DNA from: CBDHFQ01 sp965262565
GTDB taxonomy: Bacteria > Bacteroidota > Bacteroidia > J057
Direction: 5' to 3'
NCBI GenBank assembly: GCA_965262565.1
Contig: CBDHFQ010000006.1
Location: 1-55,298, forward strand
Length of the DNA: 55,298 nucleotides
Shown here: positions 7,096-15,837 of the stretch, in pieces
How positions within the stretch are numbered: position 1 is the stretch's first letter
Layout of the letters: the number at the start of each line of letters is the position of its first letter
Notes under the pieces: model-generated
Told to the model about the DNA's origin: nothing
What the model saw: only the letters and a program-made list of their open reading frames with translations
Databases searched by the model: none
Made by a program: the position numbers and the translations under genes

Positions 7096-7707
7096 ATGAC
7101 TCATGCCCATTTTTTGGAAGTTGCAGATAATCTTAGAAAAGGGGATACCCAAATTTATGAAGAATTATTGTATGAATATGGAGCATACTGTGTGAAGAAA
7201 TTGAAGTATAAGACTGGTTGTAGCGATGAAGATGCAGAGGATATTTTAATTGATGCGATCATCATTTTCCGAGATAATATGTTAAGCGGAAAATTGACCC
7301 ATCTGGAAAGCATGAAAGCCTATCTTTATGCAATTTGTTGGAATAAATGGAACGAACTTCGGAGAGAGAAGGAAAAAATGCGAAAGAATGCTGAGGAGTT
7401 ATCCAGCAAGCTTTATACTACCTCTCCTTCAAGGGAAGAAGAATTGATTCAACAGGAACAACAATCTATTCAAAGGAACAGATATTTACATGAGATGAAT
7501 ATCAGTAAACAGGCTCTCAATGAGTTAGGAGAAAAGTGTAATAAGATATTGTCTCTTTTTTATGTCGAAGGCAAATCCATGTCCGAAATAGCTAAAATAT
7601 TAGGATATGCCAATGGGAAGACAGTTAAAAACATTAAATCCAGATGTTATAGAAAGTGGATAGCTATTGCTAAGCAGAAAATGGATAGAACAATTCCTTC
7701 TCAATAA
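7096..7707 (+). CDS. RNA polymerase sigma factor, sigma-70 (ECF) family
   Basis: 203 residues. Region 2 (about 15-95) contains YEELLYEYGAYCVKKLKY and DEDAEDILIDAIIIFRDN. Region 4 (about 140-190) contains LNELGEKCNKILSLFYVEGKSMSEIAKILGYANGKTVKNIKSRC, a typical sigma-70 region 4 helix-turn-helix. A charged linker lies between, as in ECF sigma factors. Nearby genes encode a CHAT-TPR protein and an anti-sigma-like membrane protein, a setting seen in Bacteroidota. This sigma factor is probably held by the membrane protein at 11075-11860 and may transcribe the CHAT gene; that link is inferred. Confidence 0.88.
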   Translation: MTHAHFLEVADNLRKGDTQIYEELLYEYGAYCVKKLKYKTGCSDEDAEDILIDAIIIFRDNMLSGKLTHLESMKAYLYAICWNKWNELRREKEKMRKNAEELSSKLYTTSPSREEELIQQEQQSIQRNRYLHEMNISKQALNELGEKCNKILSLFYVEGKSMSEIAKILGYANGKTVKNIKSRCYRKWIAIAKQKMDRTIPSQ

Positions 7708-7769
7708 GAATTTTTTACTTTCTCTACTGATAACCCTGGGCAATAACATTGGTTCCTGTAAATCTCAAT

Positions 7770-10700
7770 CTATTTCTTGCCATTCGTCAATTTTCGGTAT
7801 ATCAGTAAAAAAATTAACACTATTGCAATGACCGATAAAACAATAGCTATGTAATAGGTGGAGTGTCCGATAAGAATGGGTTGATCGTCTCCAATGAGTA
7901 CAAAATTAGCCCAATAAAAGGGATGAGATGTAATTTTATCCGATTCTTGCAGCAAACGCTTCTTAGCTTCATGAAGTGCTTTTCGTTTATTCATTCCTTG
8001 ATGAAGATGCAGATAAAATAACTCCATCAGTTTACTGGTAGATCGATCCTCTGCACGCCATAAACTTGTCAATATGCTAGAAATTCCTGCATAAGTAAAT
8101 GCCCTTGCCAGACTCATGATTCCCTCTCCTTTAAGAATTCTTCCATATCCCGTTTGACAAGCACTTAATACAGCAAGTTGGCTATGGAATTTCATATTGT
8201 AAATCTCGTACACATTTAGTAGTCCATCTTCCATACTATCATTTGACTGAGAGAAAATTAATTTCGATCGTAAAGGCTCTTTATCGTCTATAAAAGCATG
8301 CATGGCTAAATGAATAATGGCAGGACGAACCTTGTTGGATTTAAATGCGAATTCTGTAGCTGCTTCATCCAAATAAATTTTACCTTCATAAAGGTTATAG
8401 GCAGAAATAATTTCTTGCTTTGCTCCAGGAAGGGGAAGAATAGAATCTCTGTATGCCTCAAATATCCCCAAATGCTGATGGGTATCATTCCAGGTAGTAG
8501 GATAAGAAGGAGCAAATCCTAAAAATGAATGAGTTAAAGGAGTAGATGCTGTTCTCCGTAACCTATTGATCCAGACGTTTAAAGCATAATCGTAACTTAT
8601 TTCATAGGATGTTATAAGGTATGGTAAGTGCCTGAAATCGTTGATTAACGAATCTTCTTCAAATTGAATTAATGCCTCAAAAGGAATGTACCCCAAAATA
8701 CCTTCCGGGATAATAATCAATTCTTCCATATGTTCGAGGGTTGAATCTCTGGGAATAAGGATGTTTGATAACTGACTTGCAAGTTGTTGATAAGATGATA
8801 TATCTTTCTGTGTGGAGGACGGGTGGGCATAATGATCATAAAAGGAGGCAACTAAGGTATAAAAGCTGGAATCTATGGAATATTGCAAAAAATCCACTTT
8901 CTCTTTTGTGATGACAATATTGAATACATGGCTATCACCAACAAAATAATTTAAGATAGCAGTATGATTGTCCAGCGATTGTTGAATAGTGGATAGAGAA
9001 GTTAACTCATTTCCAAAACTAAGTTCGTAGTAAGCGGGATAATTTTGCTCGATGGAAGTTAACAATGAATCGTGCGATCGGGTAACTTTAAGTAATTCGC
9101 TGTTGTAAATTGCTATGTTATCGGGATCATTGGAACTAAACTTTTCATCTATCAATAACTGTTTGAAAGTCCCCATCCTTGAATTGAGCGAATCCTCTAA
9201 TGCCAATAGGTGTTGAGGGATGTCAGAAAATTGTAAGGCTTCCTGTTTAGAAATAATAGATTGTAATACAGCACTTTTACTTTCCTCTATCCAGTTGAGC
9301 GCTTTGAGGATGTATTCTTTGCGACCAGTTCTTTGATACATTTTGAAAGCTAACGCCAGTCCTTTTTCATATAAGTCATAATATCTTTTGTGCCAATGAA
9401 CAATAGATGTAGGTTGAACAAATTGTTGCTTTTTTCTTTTGGAGATGGTCAATAACTGCTCGAAGGTATTAAAAGCCTTTTCCAGCGAACTAGTATCCGA
9501 AGATGATTTTTGTAGGTAAGCGTTAGATAACTCATTTAGCGTTCTCATCATTTTTTCTTCAAAGGCAAAGGTGCAATGTTGAATCATCTCTTCGGGATCA
9601 TCATACGCTTGACAATCTATTGCATTAGCTTCAATGGCTTTGTAGAAGTATGAAATGGCTTTATTTAATTTTCCTTCTTTCGCATAGGTATCCGCCATAT
9701 TGTGAAGGGGATAATATATATCTTGAGAATAGGAATTTGCATCTTCAAAACTGTCAATAATTTTTTGATAGTAAACATATGCTTGTTCAAAATTCCCCAA
9801 TATTCTATAAGTCAATCCAAGAACATTATAGCACCTGATGAGCTCTGGATGAGTATCTGGAATATTATTTCTTTTATATTTTTCCAATGCCAGAAATAGA
9901 TAATCTAGCGCTTTAGCCACATAAGGTTCCCCACTATGGGAGTACATTTCAGCAATATTATATTCTATTCCAGCGATTCTCAATTCGTCGGCCTGATTAA
10001 GCGCTAGGATATCAATCGCTTTAGCGAAATAATCTTCTGCTTTTTCCACCTTGCCTCCCATATTGGCGTACATGCACCCCAGATTATTATAGGTAGTAGC
10101 GATGTCAATGTAGGTTGGCCCGAAAGATTGTCGATATTCCTCCAAAGCCCTTTGATAATAGAGAAGTGCATTGTCAAAATCACCCTCTAAGTCATAAATA
10201 AGTCCCACCCTGTCATAAGAAATACCCAGGCACTCATCATTATTTGTAACTGATAAGCTTATCTCTAACGCTTTTTCAAACCACTTTTGGGCCTGCACGA
10301 GATCATTATTGAAATAAAAGGTTCTTCCTAGTTGAAGGTAGTACTCAGCTAATTGACAATCGGGCTCTCTACCGTCTTGTTCATATAAAGCAATTAATTC
10401 TTTAATATGGTGTCTGGCTGTATCAAATTGGCCTAATTGTGAATGTATGTCTGAAAGTGTGTTATGGAAGTATACTATCTCAGTTGTCCGGGGATGTTTC
10501 GAGGCTTTTTCTATCCCTAGTGCACGTTCAAAATAATCACCTGCTTTCGAATAATCTTTAAACTGTTCGAGTGATAGCTTCCCAGCTTTACGGTAAATTT
10601 GTCCTAGTGTTTGTTGAAGCTGACTGGATATATCCTCAGGAGCTTCCGTCATCGTAGAATCCAAATACGAAGCAATTTCCTGGTATTGCGCTAAGCCTTC

Positions 10701-10844
10701 CGAAAAATTTCCTTGTTTAAAAGTTTGTTCAGCTTCGCGAATTCGATTGTTTACTTCAAGGGTATCAATATGTTGTCCATGGGAATTTACGGCAAGGAGT
10801 AGACATAGAAACAAAAGAACAGTAGGAGAATGTCGCGGATTCAT
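7770..10844 (-). CDS. CHAT-domain protein with N-terminal TPR repeats and C-terminal membrane anchor
   Basis: 1024 residues. A signal peptide (1-23) is followed by a long TPR array (about 30-450, motifs such as DYFERALGIEKASKHP and ALLYYQRALEEYRQSFG) and a linking helical region. The CHAT caspase-like domain follows (about 690-985), and one membrane helix near the C-terminus (about 995-1015). The catalytic pair is intact: His849 in IHLAMHAF and Cys896 in LSACQTGYG. The domain ends with the family motif HPFYWANFVLIGD. Topology suggests a periplasmic protease-like domain tethered to the membrane. It lies between a sigma factor and an anti-sigma-like gene and is transcribed divergently from the latter. 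CHAT proteins act as proteases in caspase-like and defence-related systems; the substrate here is unknown. Confidence 0.9.
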   Translation of the reverse strand: MNPRHSPTVLLFLCLLLAVNSHGQHIDTLEVNNRIREAEQTFKQGNFSEGLAQYQEIASYLDSTMTEAPEDISSQLQQTLGQIYRKAGKLSLEQFKDYSKAGDYFERALGIEKASKHPRTTEIVYFHNTLSDIHSQLGQFDTARHHIKELIALYEQDGREPDCQLAEYYLQLGRTFYFNNDLVQAQKWFEKALEISLSVTNNDECLGISYDRVGLIYDLEGDFDNALLYYQRALEEYRQSFGPTYIDIATTYNNLGCMYANMGGKVEKAEDYFAKAIDILALNQADELRIAGIEYNIAEMYSHSGEPYVAKALDYLFLALEKYKRNNIPDTHPELIRCYNVLGLTYRILGNFEQAYVYYQKIIDSFEDANSYSQDIYYPLHNMADTYAKEGKLNKAISYFYKAIEANAIDCQAYDDPEEMIQHCTFAFEEKMMRTLNELSNAYLQKSSSDTSSLEKAFNTFEQLLTISKRKKQQFVQPTSIVHWHKRYYDLYEKGLALAFKMYQRTGRKEYILKALNWIEESKSAVLQSIISKQEALQFSDIPQHLLALEDSLNSRMGTFKQLLIDEKFSSNDPDNIAIYNSELLKVTRSHDSLLTSIEQNYPAYYELSFGNELTSLSTIQQSLDNHTAILNYFVGDSHVFNIVITKEKVDFLQYSIDSSFYTLVASFYDHYAHPSSTQKDISSYQQLASQLSNILIPRDSTLEHMEELIIIPEGILGYIPFEALIQFEEDSLINDFRHLPYLITSYEISYDYALNVWINRLRRTASTPLTHSFLGFAPSYPTTWNDTHQHLGIFEAYRDSILPLPGAKQEIISAYNLYEGKIYLDEAATEFAFKSNKVRPAIIHLAMHAFIDDKEPLRSKLIFSQSNDSMEDGLLNVYEIYNMKFHSQLAVLSACQTGYGRILKGEGIMSLARAFTYAGISSILTSLWRAEDRSTSKLMELFYLHLHQGMNKRKALHEAKKRLLQESDKITSHPFYWANFVLIGDDQPILIGHSTYYIAIVLSVIAIVLIFLLIYRKLTNGKK

Positions 10845-11074
10845 GACCTAATAATTGTTATTATCTCAATTTTTGTAGCCTTTCTGTAATAGGAGCTAAC
10901 GATGATGATCTTATTTAATTACTTTCCTATGTAATTAAGCATGATCAGGGACTGAAGATGGTTACCTATGAGTTAATGTTGCACTCTTAATAAAGGATAC
11001 GTTACAGGTGATCAATTTACGGCCATTAAGCCTGATATTTTATATAAAGGTAGATACTTAAAGAACGCATTGCA

Positions 11075-11860
11075 ATGCACAAAAAATATCTAGACCTAAT
11101 AGAGTCTTATCTGGATGGTGATTTGACTATGGAAGAGATGAAAGCCTTTGAGCAATTGATGGATGGAGATGCAGAATTAAAGAAAGAGGTATTGATCCAA
11201 CAGGCACTAATAGAGGGGTTGAAAGTGAGGGATGAAGTTCATAACGTAAATCATCCAGACAAAATGGCTTTGAAAAAGCTATGGGAGGAGGTGAAAACCG
11301 ATGGGAAGAGGGTGAAAATAAATACGAAGTGGATAAGATTAGTAGGAATCGCTGCAAGTGTTGGATTATTAATTTGGGTTGCTAACAGTTTTTGGTACTC
11401 AAATAATGTCTATTCCTCTGGCGAACCACAAACATATAGTAAAGAAGCATTCTTCCAACCGTATCCTATGAATGTTTTGCGTGGGCAAGTAGAAGATTCT
11501 TTAACAGAAAAATTGAACAGCTTGACGCTGGTTTATAATGGAAAAGAGTATGATGAAGCAATTGCCCTATTAAAAATACTTTCAGAGAGAATTTTGCCTA
11601 AAGAAGAACGTCAATTGTATATGGGAATAAGTTATCTCGCTATCGATAGTTTGGATCAGGCTAATAGTAAGCTGGAACCATTACATCTATCATCTGGCTT
11701 ATGGAATGAACATGCTAGATGGTACTTAACATTAAGCTATTTAGAGCAAGGTAAAAAGCTAAAAGCCAAAGAGTTACTTGAGTTAATAGTTAGTGTTCCC
11801 AAACATTTTAATCAAGCTTACGCCAGGCAATTGTTAACAATCATCGATAAGAATTCATGA
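11075..11860 (+). CDS. Anti-sigma-factor-like membrane protein with TPR-like tail
   Basis: 261 residues. The N-terminal 60 residues (IESYLDGDLTMEEMKAFEQLM, DAELKKEVLIQQALIEGL) resemble the cytoplasmic sigma-binding domain of zinc-less Bacteroidota anti-sigma factors. One membrane helix follows at about 88-105 (LVGIAASVGLLIWVA). The C-terminal half is periplasmic and helical with TPR-like repeats (LYMGISYLAIDSLDQAN, WYLTLSYLEQGKKLKA). It is probably the partner of the sigma factor at 7096-7707. The gene is divergent from the CHAT gene and 58-112 bp before a TonB_C-like gene on the same strand. Confidence 0.7.
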   Translation: MHKKYLDLIESYLDGDLTMEEMKAFEQLMDGDAELKKEVLIQQALIEGLKVRDEVHNVNHPDKMALKKLWEEVKTDGKRVKINTKWIRLVGIAASVGLLIWVANSFWYSNNVYSSGEPQTYSKEAFFQPYPMNVLRGQVEDSLTEKLNSLTLVYNGKEYDEAIALLKILSERILPKEERQLYMGISYLAIDSLDQANSKLEPLHLSSGLWNEHARWYLTLSYLEQGKKLKAKELLELIVSVPKHFNQAYARQLLTIIDKNS

Positions 11861-11971
11861 TACGAAATTGAGGAGATCAGTAAAAAAATAAATCATTCGA
11901 TTACCTTTTCAATTGCGATGGCATTAAAGATTGTAAATTTTATCATAATAAGAATATTTAATGACCCGATT

Positions 11972-12469
11972 ATGCAGCCTTCAATTTCATCTTTCCTCTT
12001 CTCTGTAGTATTCGTAGCAAACCTATGCCAATTTGCTCTTGCACAGTCTCTTGAACTAGTTAGTCATTCCCAATCTACCTATGGTTTTGGTGTGTACCTT
12101 GATAAAGAGCCACAGCCACTTAACTTAGTAGAAATAACCCCTCAAATTGAATATCCAGCAGATGCAGTTAAGGGAGGAGTTGAAGGAATGGTACAAATGA
12201 TGATTCGTGTGGACGAATTAGGAAATTATGTTGAACATCAAGTAGCCTGGAGTTCTCATCACTTATTGACGGAGGCAGTAACTCCTTTCTTGAAATGTAT
12301 CTCTTTTGAACCCGCAGAACACGATGGAAAATTTGTGAGTGGTTGGAAAGTGATTCCTTTTAAATTCAGATTATACGATCATCCTAATACTAAAGATCAA
12401 GAACCTACAGATGTGATTATATGCCCTACAGAAAGTGTTAATCATGCACTTCAGGCAAATAACGAATAA
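11972..12469 (+). CDS. Secreted TonB C-terminal-like domain protein
   Basis: The open frame begins at 11918, but the ATG at 11972 gives a clean signal peptide (MQPSISSFLFSVVFVANLCQ, then FALAQ), so I place the start there (165 residues). The mature part contains PQIEYPADAVKGGVEGMVQMMIRVDELGNYVEH and FLKCISFEPAEHDGKFVSGWKVIPFKFRL. This is the pattern of the TonB C-terminal domain (PxYPxxAxxxxxxGxVxxxxxVxxxG). There is no membrane anchor or proline-rich spacer as in true TonB, so it is a free periplasmic TonB_C-like protein. It follows the anti-sigma-like gene and is closed by a strong terminator. Confidence 0.7.
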   Translation: MQPSISSFLFSVVFVANLCQFALAQSLELVSHSQSTYGFGVYLDKEPQPLNLVEITPQIEYPADAVKGGVEGMVQMMIRVDELGNYVEHQVAWSSHHLLTEAVTPFLKCISFEPAEHDGKFVSGWKVIPFKFRLYDHPNTKDQEPTDVIICPTESVNHALQANNE

Positions 12470-12507
12470 GTTTAATTCATCTTAACCATATAGACACACC
12501 CATATAG

Positions 12508-12542
12508 AAAGAGGATGCAAGTTATAAGCATCCTCTTTTTTA
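12508..12542 (+). terminator. Rho-independent terminator
   Basis: AAAGAGGATGC (12508-12518), a 9-nt loop, and GCATCCTCTTT (12528-12538) form an 11-bp perfect stem followed by further T. It ends the rightward TonB_C-like gene. The A-run on the other side would also let it serve the leftward MoeB fusion gene. Confidence 0.85.
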
Positions 12543-12570
12543 TTGATATATCAGCTAGTATAAATATCAA

Positions 12571-14022
12571 TTAATAGGTAGGCATAGAGGAATCGATTTC
12601 CTTCGCATATGCCAAAATTCCCCCTTCTAAATTGTACAAATTGTCAAATCCATATTGCTCTTCCAATAATCGAATGGCTTTGGCACTTCTTACTCCGCTC
12701 CGGCAATGAACTATGACCTGCTTATCCCTGGCTATTTTATCAGTTTGTTTACTGATATCACCTAAGGGAATCAACTCTCCGGCTATGTTAACGATATCAT
12801 ATTCATGAGGATCTCGAACATCCACAATTTGTACTTCTTCCCCTTGATCCAACAATTTTTTCAAGGTATGTACATTGATGGATTTGACAGGACGTGTACT
12901 ATCATCCCTCTCTCCTTCGACCTGAGGAGCTCCACAAAACTGTACATAATCAATTAAAGTTGTTTGTGTTGGATGTGCTCCTGTTAAAGGATTTTTAGGA
13001 TCCTTTCTAACTTTCATTGTTCTGGTTTCAAAACTAAGGGCATCGAACAGAAATAATCTTCCTGCTAATGGATCACCTACCTGACTTAATACTTTAATTA
13101 CTTCTAATGCTTGAAGAGAACCTATAATTCCTGGCAATACTCCGATGACGCCACCTTCAGCACAACTTGGGACTAATCCTGGCGGCGGCGGGGTAGGGAA
13201 GAGGTCTCTATAATTTGGTCCTCTACTACCATCAGTATATTCATAGTTAAAAACAGAAACCTGTCCTTCAAAACGGAAAATGGATGCGTATACATTTACT
13301 TTCCCTAGTAATACGCATGCATCATTTACTAAGTATCTGGTGGGAAAATTATCTGTTCCATCAGCTACAATGTCATAATCCTGGATGATTTCTAGTGCAT
13401 TATCCGAAGTCAACATCGTATTATAGGTTACTACTTCTATGTGGGGATTTAAAGAGGTAATTCTTTTGGCAGCTTCCTCAACTTTTAATTTTCCGACAGA
13501 ATCCACTCCATATAGTACCTGGCGCTGCAAATTTGTATCATCTACAATATCATAATCTACGATACCAATTTTACCTACTCCTGCTGCTGCCAAATACTGG
13601 AGCAGGGGACTTCCTAAGCCGCCACCTCCTACCACTAATACTTTCCCTGCCTTTAATTTTCGCTGCCCATCTATATTAAAATCCGGAATGATAAGATGTC
13701 GGCTATATCTGTTTATTTCATCTTTACTGAAAGTGATTTCTTTGGTAGTTATTCCTCCTGCAATAGCTGGAATGATGCTGACAACAGATTGATCCGATAG
13801 TGCTGTTTTTTCCCCTTCTAATGCAGCAATATCTTCATCTCCTAAATAAACTTTTACAAATGTTCTCAGCTTTCCATCTTCATCTAACAGATGCCTTTTT
13901 ACATCGGGAAAGCTTTCAGTTAATGCTTGTATGGCCCCAGCAATACTTGTCTGGGAAGTCTCAAAAGCACCTTGATTATCTGTAAACTTTCTAAGGGGCG
14001 TTGGAATAATAATCTTGGCCAT
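12571..14022 (-). CDS. moeB: MoaD/ThiS-like - MoeB adenylyltransferase - rhodanese fusion protein
   Basis: 483 residues in three parts. Residues 1-90 are a ubiquitin-like MoaD/CysO-type domain ending in PAIAGG (GG at 89-90). Residues about 98-345 are a MoeB/E1-type adenylyltransferase with the nucleotide loop GGGGLG (132-137), R-Q-V-L-Y, and the conserved SCAEGGVIG (Cys288). Residues about 380-480 are a rhodanese with active Cys440 in HCRSGVRSAKA. The zinc CxxC pairs common in MoeB are not seen. Last gene of the cysM-JAMM-moeB operon. The E1 part should adenylate a UBL C-terminus and the rhodanese part should supply sulfur, as MoeZ does for CysO in Mycobacterium tuberculosis. The oddity is that the fused UBL's GG is internal. 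Confidence 0.92.
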   Translation of the reverse strand: MAKIIIPTPLRKFTDNQGAFETSQTSIAGAIQALTESFPDVKRHLLDEDGKLRTFVKVYLGDEDIAALEGEKTALSDQSVVSIIPAIAGGITTKEITFSKDEINRYSRHLIIPDFNIDGQRKLKAGKVLVVGGGGLGSPLLQYLAAAGVGKIGIVDYDIVDDTNLQRQVLYGVDSVGKLKVEEAAKRITSLNPHIEVVTYNTMLTSDNALEIIQDYDIVADGTDNFPTRYLVNDACVLLGKVNVYASIFRFEGQVSVFNYEYTDGSRGPNYRDLFPTPPPPGLVPSCAEGGVIGVLPGIIGSLQALEVIKVLSQVGDPLAGRLFLFDALSFETRTMKVRKDPKNPLTGAHPTQTTLIDYVQFCGAPQVEGERDDSTRPVKSINVHTLKKLLDQGEEVQIVDVRDPHEYDIVNIAGELIPLGDISKQTDKIARDKQVIVHCRSGVRSAKAIRLLEEQYGFDNLYNLEGGILAYAKEIDSSMPTY

Positions 14023-14086
14023 GAGTGATGTTGTTTTAATGCTAACTTAATAATTAAAGAAAAGAAATTTGTCAAACAGGGTACAA

Positions 14087-14596
14087 TCAGGTGTTTAGGA
14101 TCTTAATACGTTCTTCTTGAAATTTCCCGGCTTCTGATAATCTATAAGAACGTGTATGAGACCACTTACCTTCTTGTATAGACAAAATGAAATAGGAAAA
14201 ATATGGTACTGCGCTGGCTAAATCATGAACAGAAGGAATAGCAGGATGATTAGGATGTGAATGATAAATCCCTATCAATTCAATTTGTTGAGATTCTGCA
14301 AATAGTTCTGCTTGCATATAATCTTTAGGAGAAACTTCGAAACGTTTCCTCTTATCTCCTTCTTTGGCGTTATTAATTGGTTTGGCTAAATGAATAAATC
14401 TACTTCCATCCAATTCTTTCCCAAATAAAAATCCTACACATTCTTCTGGAAAAATCCTTTCTCCATGTATGTTCATTTCCTTATTTACTGTCTGGGACAC
14501 CTGGACTTCTTCATCGAGGAAACCTACTAGTACTGTTTCAGGATTAATCGGGCCTTGAACAGATTCTTTAGAGGGATATTTTGGGATCATAATCAC
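14087..14596 (-). CDS. JAMM/M67-family metalloprotease (Mec-like)
   Basis: 169 residues with an intact JAMM motif. Glu51 lies in PEECVGFLFG, and His112, His114, Ser122 and Asp125 lie in YHSHPNHPAIPSVHD. In M. tuberculosis the homologous Mec removes cysteine from the CysO-cysteine adduct. The position here, 5 bp after cysM and 64 bp before the MoaD-MoeB-rhodanese gene, fits the same job. It could also cut the internal GG of the neighbouring fusion protein, which is my inference. Zinc is expected as cofactor; no signal peptide is present. Confidence 0.88.
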   Translation of the reverse strand: MIMIPKYPSKESVQGPINPETVLVGFLDEEVQVSQTVNKEMNIHGERIFPEECVGFLFGKELDGSRFIHLAKPINNAKEGDKRKRFEVSPKDYMQAELFAESQQIELIGIYHSHPNHPAIPSVHDLASAVPYFSYFILSIQEGKWSHTRSYRLSEAGKFQEERIKILNT

Positions 14597-14601
14597 TTAT
14601 A

Positions 14602-15546
14602 TTAAGAGAATAGCATATTGATAACCTCACCATATTTACTGGCATCGTCTGGAAAAATCGTTACGACTATTCCCTGATCAATAGACTCGGCTACTTTAAC
14701 AGCACCAGCTAAATTAGCCGCTGACGATGGACTTAATAGCATTCCCTCTTTTTCTGCAAAGATTTTCATCCAATCATATGCTTCTCCTGTACTAATCTTG
14801 AAACTTGCATCTGCTAAAGAGGGATCATATATCCCGGGAACTTTCGCTGTTTCCATATCTTTCCAACCTTCCAACCCATGTAAAGCCGTTTCTGGTTGGT
14901 AGGATATAAGGGTAATGTACGGATTTACTTCTTTCAATTTTCTTCCTGTCCCCATAAATGTTCCTGTAGTACCCAAACCTGCCACAAAATGAGTGATGCC
15001 TCCTAGAGTTTCGTGATATATCTCCTTAGCAGTTGTCAGATAATGAGCTTTCCAATTGTTTTCATTATTATATTGATCTGCGTAAAAGTATAGATCCGGT
15101 CGCTCTCTATATAATTCTTTCGCCTTTTGTTGTGATCCATCCGTACCCTCTAAAGGAGAAGTATAGATTAGATTGGTACCAAAAGCTCTTAATAACCTTT
15201 TCCTTTCTTTAGATGCGTTTTCTGGTATGCAGATAGTTAGGGGAATTCCGATGTTGGCACAAATACTTGCATAAGCTATCCCCGTATTTCCGCTGGTAGC
15301 ATCCAGTAAATGTTTTCCTTCATGTAATTCTTCAGTAAGAATAGCTTCTTTAATAATTTGAAATGCTGCTCTGGCTTTAACGCTCATTCCCAATTGCTGC
15401 CACTCTAATTTTGCATATAATTCAACCCCAGGTTTTGAGAATGCCGATTGTATTGGGTACAGAGGCGTATTTCCCACAAACTTTCCAATTTTATCTAAAC
15501 GCTTGATTAACTGTTCTCTTGTGGATGTGAAGGTCATAGAGTTCAT
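14602..15546 (-). CDS. cysM: Cysteine synthase, PLP-dependent (CysM-like, protein-thiocarboxylate type)
   Basis: 314 residues of the fold-type II PLP family. The lysine that binds PLP is Lys57 in GMSVKARAA. The substrate loop TSGNTG is at 84-89, the phosphate-binding GLGTTGTFMG at about 193-202, and there is a SPSSAANLAGA segment near the C-terminus. The S-V-K-A-R form and the linkage with a JAMM protease and a UBL-E1-rhodanese gene point to the CysM route that takes sulfur from a UBL thiocarboxylate rather than free sulfide. First structural gene of the operon; it sits behind a cysteine-codon attenuator (15612-15773). A second start (M4) is possible. Confidence 0.9.
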   Translation of the reverse strand: MNSMTFTSTREQLIKRLDKIGKFVGNTPLYPIQSAFSKPGVELYAKLEWQQLGMSVKARAAFQIIKEAILTEELHEGKHLLDATSGNTGIAYASICANIGIPLTICIPENASKERKRLLRAFGTNLIYTSPLEGTDGSQQKAKELYRERPDLYFYADQYNNENNWKAHYLTTAKEIYHETLGGITHFVAGLGTTGTFMGTGRKLKEVNPYITLISYQPETALHGLEGWKDMETAKVPGIYDPSLADASFKISTGEAYDWMKIFAEKEGMLLSPSSAANLAGAVKVAESIDQGIVVTIFPDDASKYGEVINMLFS

Positions 15547-15611
15547 CGTTAATTCTTATGTTTATTGTTAAAACTTGTATTTTATTATCGTTCCAATAGT
15601 TCATGTAAATG

Positions 15612-15641
15612 AAAAAAAGGCTTCCGTTTCCGCAAAGCCTT
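15612..15641 (-). terminator. Attenuator terminator upstream of cysM
   Basis: On the minus strand AAGGCTT (15635-15641) pairs with AAGCCTT (15617-15623) around an 11-nt loop, followed by a run of seven T (overlapping 15612-15618). It lies after the leader peptide stop codon and 66 bp before the cysM start, so it would cut cysM transcription unless an alternative fold prevents it. Confidence 0.8.
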
Positions 15642-15684
15642 CAATACTATATATATCTTTATATTAGTCTAATTGACTTTGCGA
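15630..15684 (-). promoter_or_regulatory. Antiterminator arms of the cysteine attenuator
   Basis: On the minus strand the segment UCGCAAAGUC (15675-15684), inside the last codons of the leader peptide, can pair over ten bases (eight Watson-Crick, two G-U) with GGCUUUGCGG (15630-15639). The second arm overlaps the 5' arm of the terminator stem (15635-15641), so the two helices exclude each other. The first arm begins 15 nt after the third Cys codon. A ribosome stalled at the Cys codons leaves it free; a ribosome at the stop codon covers it. Confidence 0.7.
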
Positions 15685-15773
15685 TCATACGAGGGGAAAC
15701 AACAACACTTATATGGTGAATTACCGGAATGACAACTAGCAAAATGCGGGTGGAAGAAAAATATCGTTCTCAT
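15669..15773 (-). CDS. Cysteine-rich leader peptide of the cys operon
   Basis: 34-codon ORF from ATG (15771-15773) to TAG (15669-15671). It encodes MRTIFFFHPHFASCHSG followed by NSPYKCCCFPSYDRKVN. Four of its 34 residues are Cys, three of them in a row (codons TGT at 15699-15707), right before an antiterminator/terminator pair and upstream of a cysteine synthase gene. This is the layout of amino-acid attenuation: low Cys-tRNA stalls the ribosome on the CCC codons, the antiterminator forms, and cysM is transcribed. It starts 64 bp after the end of the symporter gene on the same strand. The mechanism is inferred, and the structure is directly visible. Confidence 0.75.
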   Translation of the reverse strand: MRTIFFFHPHFASCHSGNSPYKCCCFPSYDRKVN

Positions 15774-15837
15774 AATTAAGGGTCGTATGATTACAAAGAA
15801 TATAACGTGGATACCTTTAAAAAGTTATAGCAAACAT

